Below, in pieces: positions 6,571 to 6,819 of a DNA stretch of 6,819 bases. Origin of the DNA: an uncultured Oscillochloris sp. (lineage in GTDB: Bacteria > Chloroflexota > Chloroflexia > Chloroflexales > Chloroflexaceae); the NCBI GenBank assembly GCA_903877345.1, contig CAIRDL010000993.1, forward strand, positions 1-6,819, written 5' to 3'. The stretch's first letter is position 1; every line of letters begins with the position of its first letter. The notes beneath the pieces are model-generated. The model worked only from the letters and a program-made list of their open reading frames with translations, ran no database searches and was not told the origin of the DNA. The position numbers and the translations under genes are program-made.

Positions 6571-6619
6571 AAAGCAAAGCCCCCTCGCGCTGGTAAAGAG
6601 CGCAAGGGGGCTTTGCTTT
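6571..6619. terminator. Bidirectional intrinsic terminator between convergent genes
   Basis: Two 20-nt arms (6571-6590 and 6600-6619) pair with a single mismatch around a 9-nt loop. The core is AAGCCCCC with GGGGGCTT, flanked by A-rich and T-rich ends, so each strand has a GC stem ending in a T-containing tract. It lies between the split-barrel gene on the plus strand and the RsbT-like gene on the minus strand, whose stop codon is at 6645-6647, as expected for a shared terminator. Confidence 0.85.
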
Positions 6620-6644
6620 AACGGGGTGCGACGCAGGGGTTGGG

Positions 6645-6819
6645 CTAGGTGCGCCATTTACGACAGATGACTGTCGTGCCGACGCCTTCCTGCGAGCGGA
6701 TGTTAAACTCATCCATCAGACGTTTGGCTCCGGGCAGGCCCATGCCCATGCCGCGTGAAGTGCTGTAGCCATCTTGCATCACCAAATCAATATTCGTAAT
6801 ACCGGGGCCTTGATCTTCG
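6645..6819 (-). CDS. rsbT: RsbT-like anti-sigma regulatory factor / serine kinase, 5' end outside window
   Basis: The minus strand is open from the window edge to a TAG at 6647-6645, giving the C-terminal 57 residues of a GHKL-ATPase protein. The fragment starts EDQGPGI, a G1 ATP-binding box (DxGxG). It continues QDGYSTSRGMGMGLPGAKRL, the ATP-lid and G2 box with the DGYST and GLPGA motifs characteristic of RsbT rather than RsbW, and ends with DEF, GVGTTV and RKW close to the usual C-terminus. RsbT phosphorylates STAS-domain partners and drives the partner-switching control of stress responses or sigma factors in the cytoplasm. The N-terminal half and the neighbouring partner genes (rsbR/rsbS-like) would lie beyond the window edge, so its operon cannot be judged. 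The gene converges on the split-barrel gene. Confidence 0.85.
   Translation of the reverse strand, partial: EDQGPGITNIDLVMQDGYSTSRGMGMGLPGAKRLMDEFNIRSQEGVGTTVICRKWRT

Overview
The window looks like chromosomal DNA of a GC-rich bacterium, most likely a Chloroflexota (Chloroflexia-type) species. This assignment is an inference from gene content: a GAF-PAS-class III adenylate cyclase, a secreted amidase carrying WYFAEG-type beta modules, a lipoprotein with a DUF4015-type putative glycosidase domain, an F420/FMN split-barrel protein and an RsbT-like kinase. No rRNA or other taxonomic marker is present. I see no phage, transposase, tRNA or CRISPR array.

Layout. (1) Bases 1-1313 (+) hold the 3' part of a signalling adenylate cyclase, with the end of a GAF domain, a PAS domain, a short coiled coil and a catalytic domain whose key residues are all present. 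(2) Bases 1314-1437 form an intergenic region with a near-consensus sigma-70-type promoter (TTGACA, 17 nt, TATCAT). (3) Bases 1438-3534 and 3541-5955 (+) form a tight two-gene operon. The first gene encodes a lipoprotein with four carboxypeptidase-regulatory-like beta domains followed by a putative glycoside hydrolase barrel. The second encodes an exported protein with a beta-sandwich domain, a PGRP/amidase domain with an atypical zinc site, and four C-terminal modules of about 100 residues. (4) Bases 5956-6093 are noncoding, with a possible decayed copy of the amidase tail and two hairpins. (5) Bases 6094-6486 (+) encode a small pyridoxamine-phosphate-oxidase-like split-barrel flavin or F420 protein. 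(6) Bases 6487-6644 are rich in structure: a perfect 28-nt palindrome, a compound hairpin, and a long near-perfect inverted repeat that probably terminates transcription from both sides. (7) Bases 6645-6819 (-) hold the C-terminal 57 residues of an RsbT-like anti-sigma/serine kinase that continues beyond the window.

How the genes may work together. The two operon products are both predicted to act outside the cytoplasmic membrane, one anchored as a lipoprotein and one released or surface-bound. They plausibly act together on cell-envelope or extracellular glycan and peptide substrates. The cyclase and the RsbT-like kinase are separate signalling genes at the two edges. The split-barrel gene is probably independent of the operon. 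The most unusual points are the pairing of a putative glycosidase lipoprotein with a repeat-bearing amidase, the altered metal site of that amidase, the in-frame echo of its C-terminus beyond the stop codon, and the palindromic element after the split-barrel gene.
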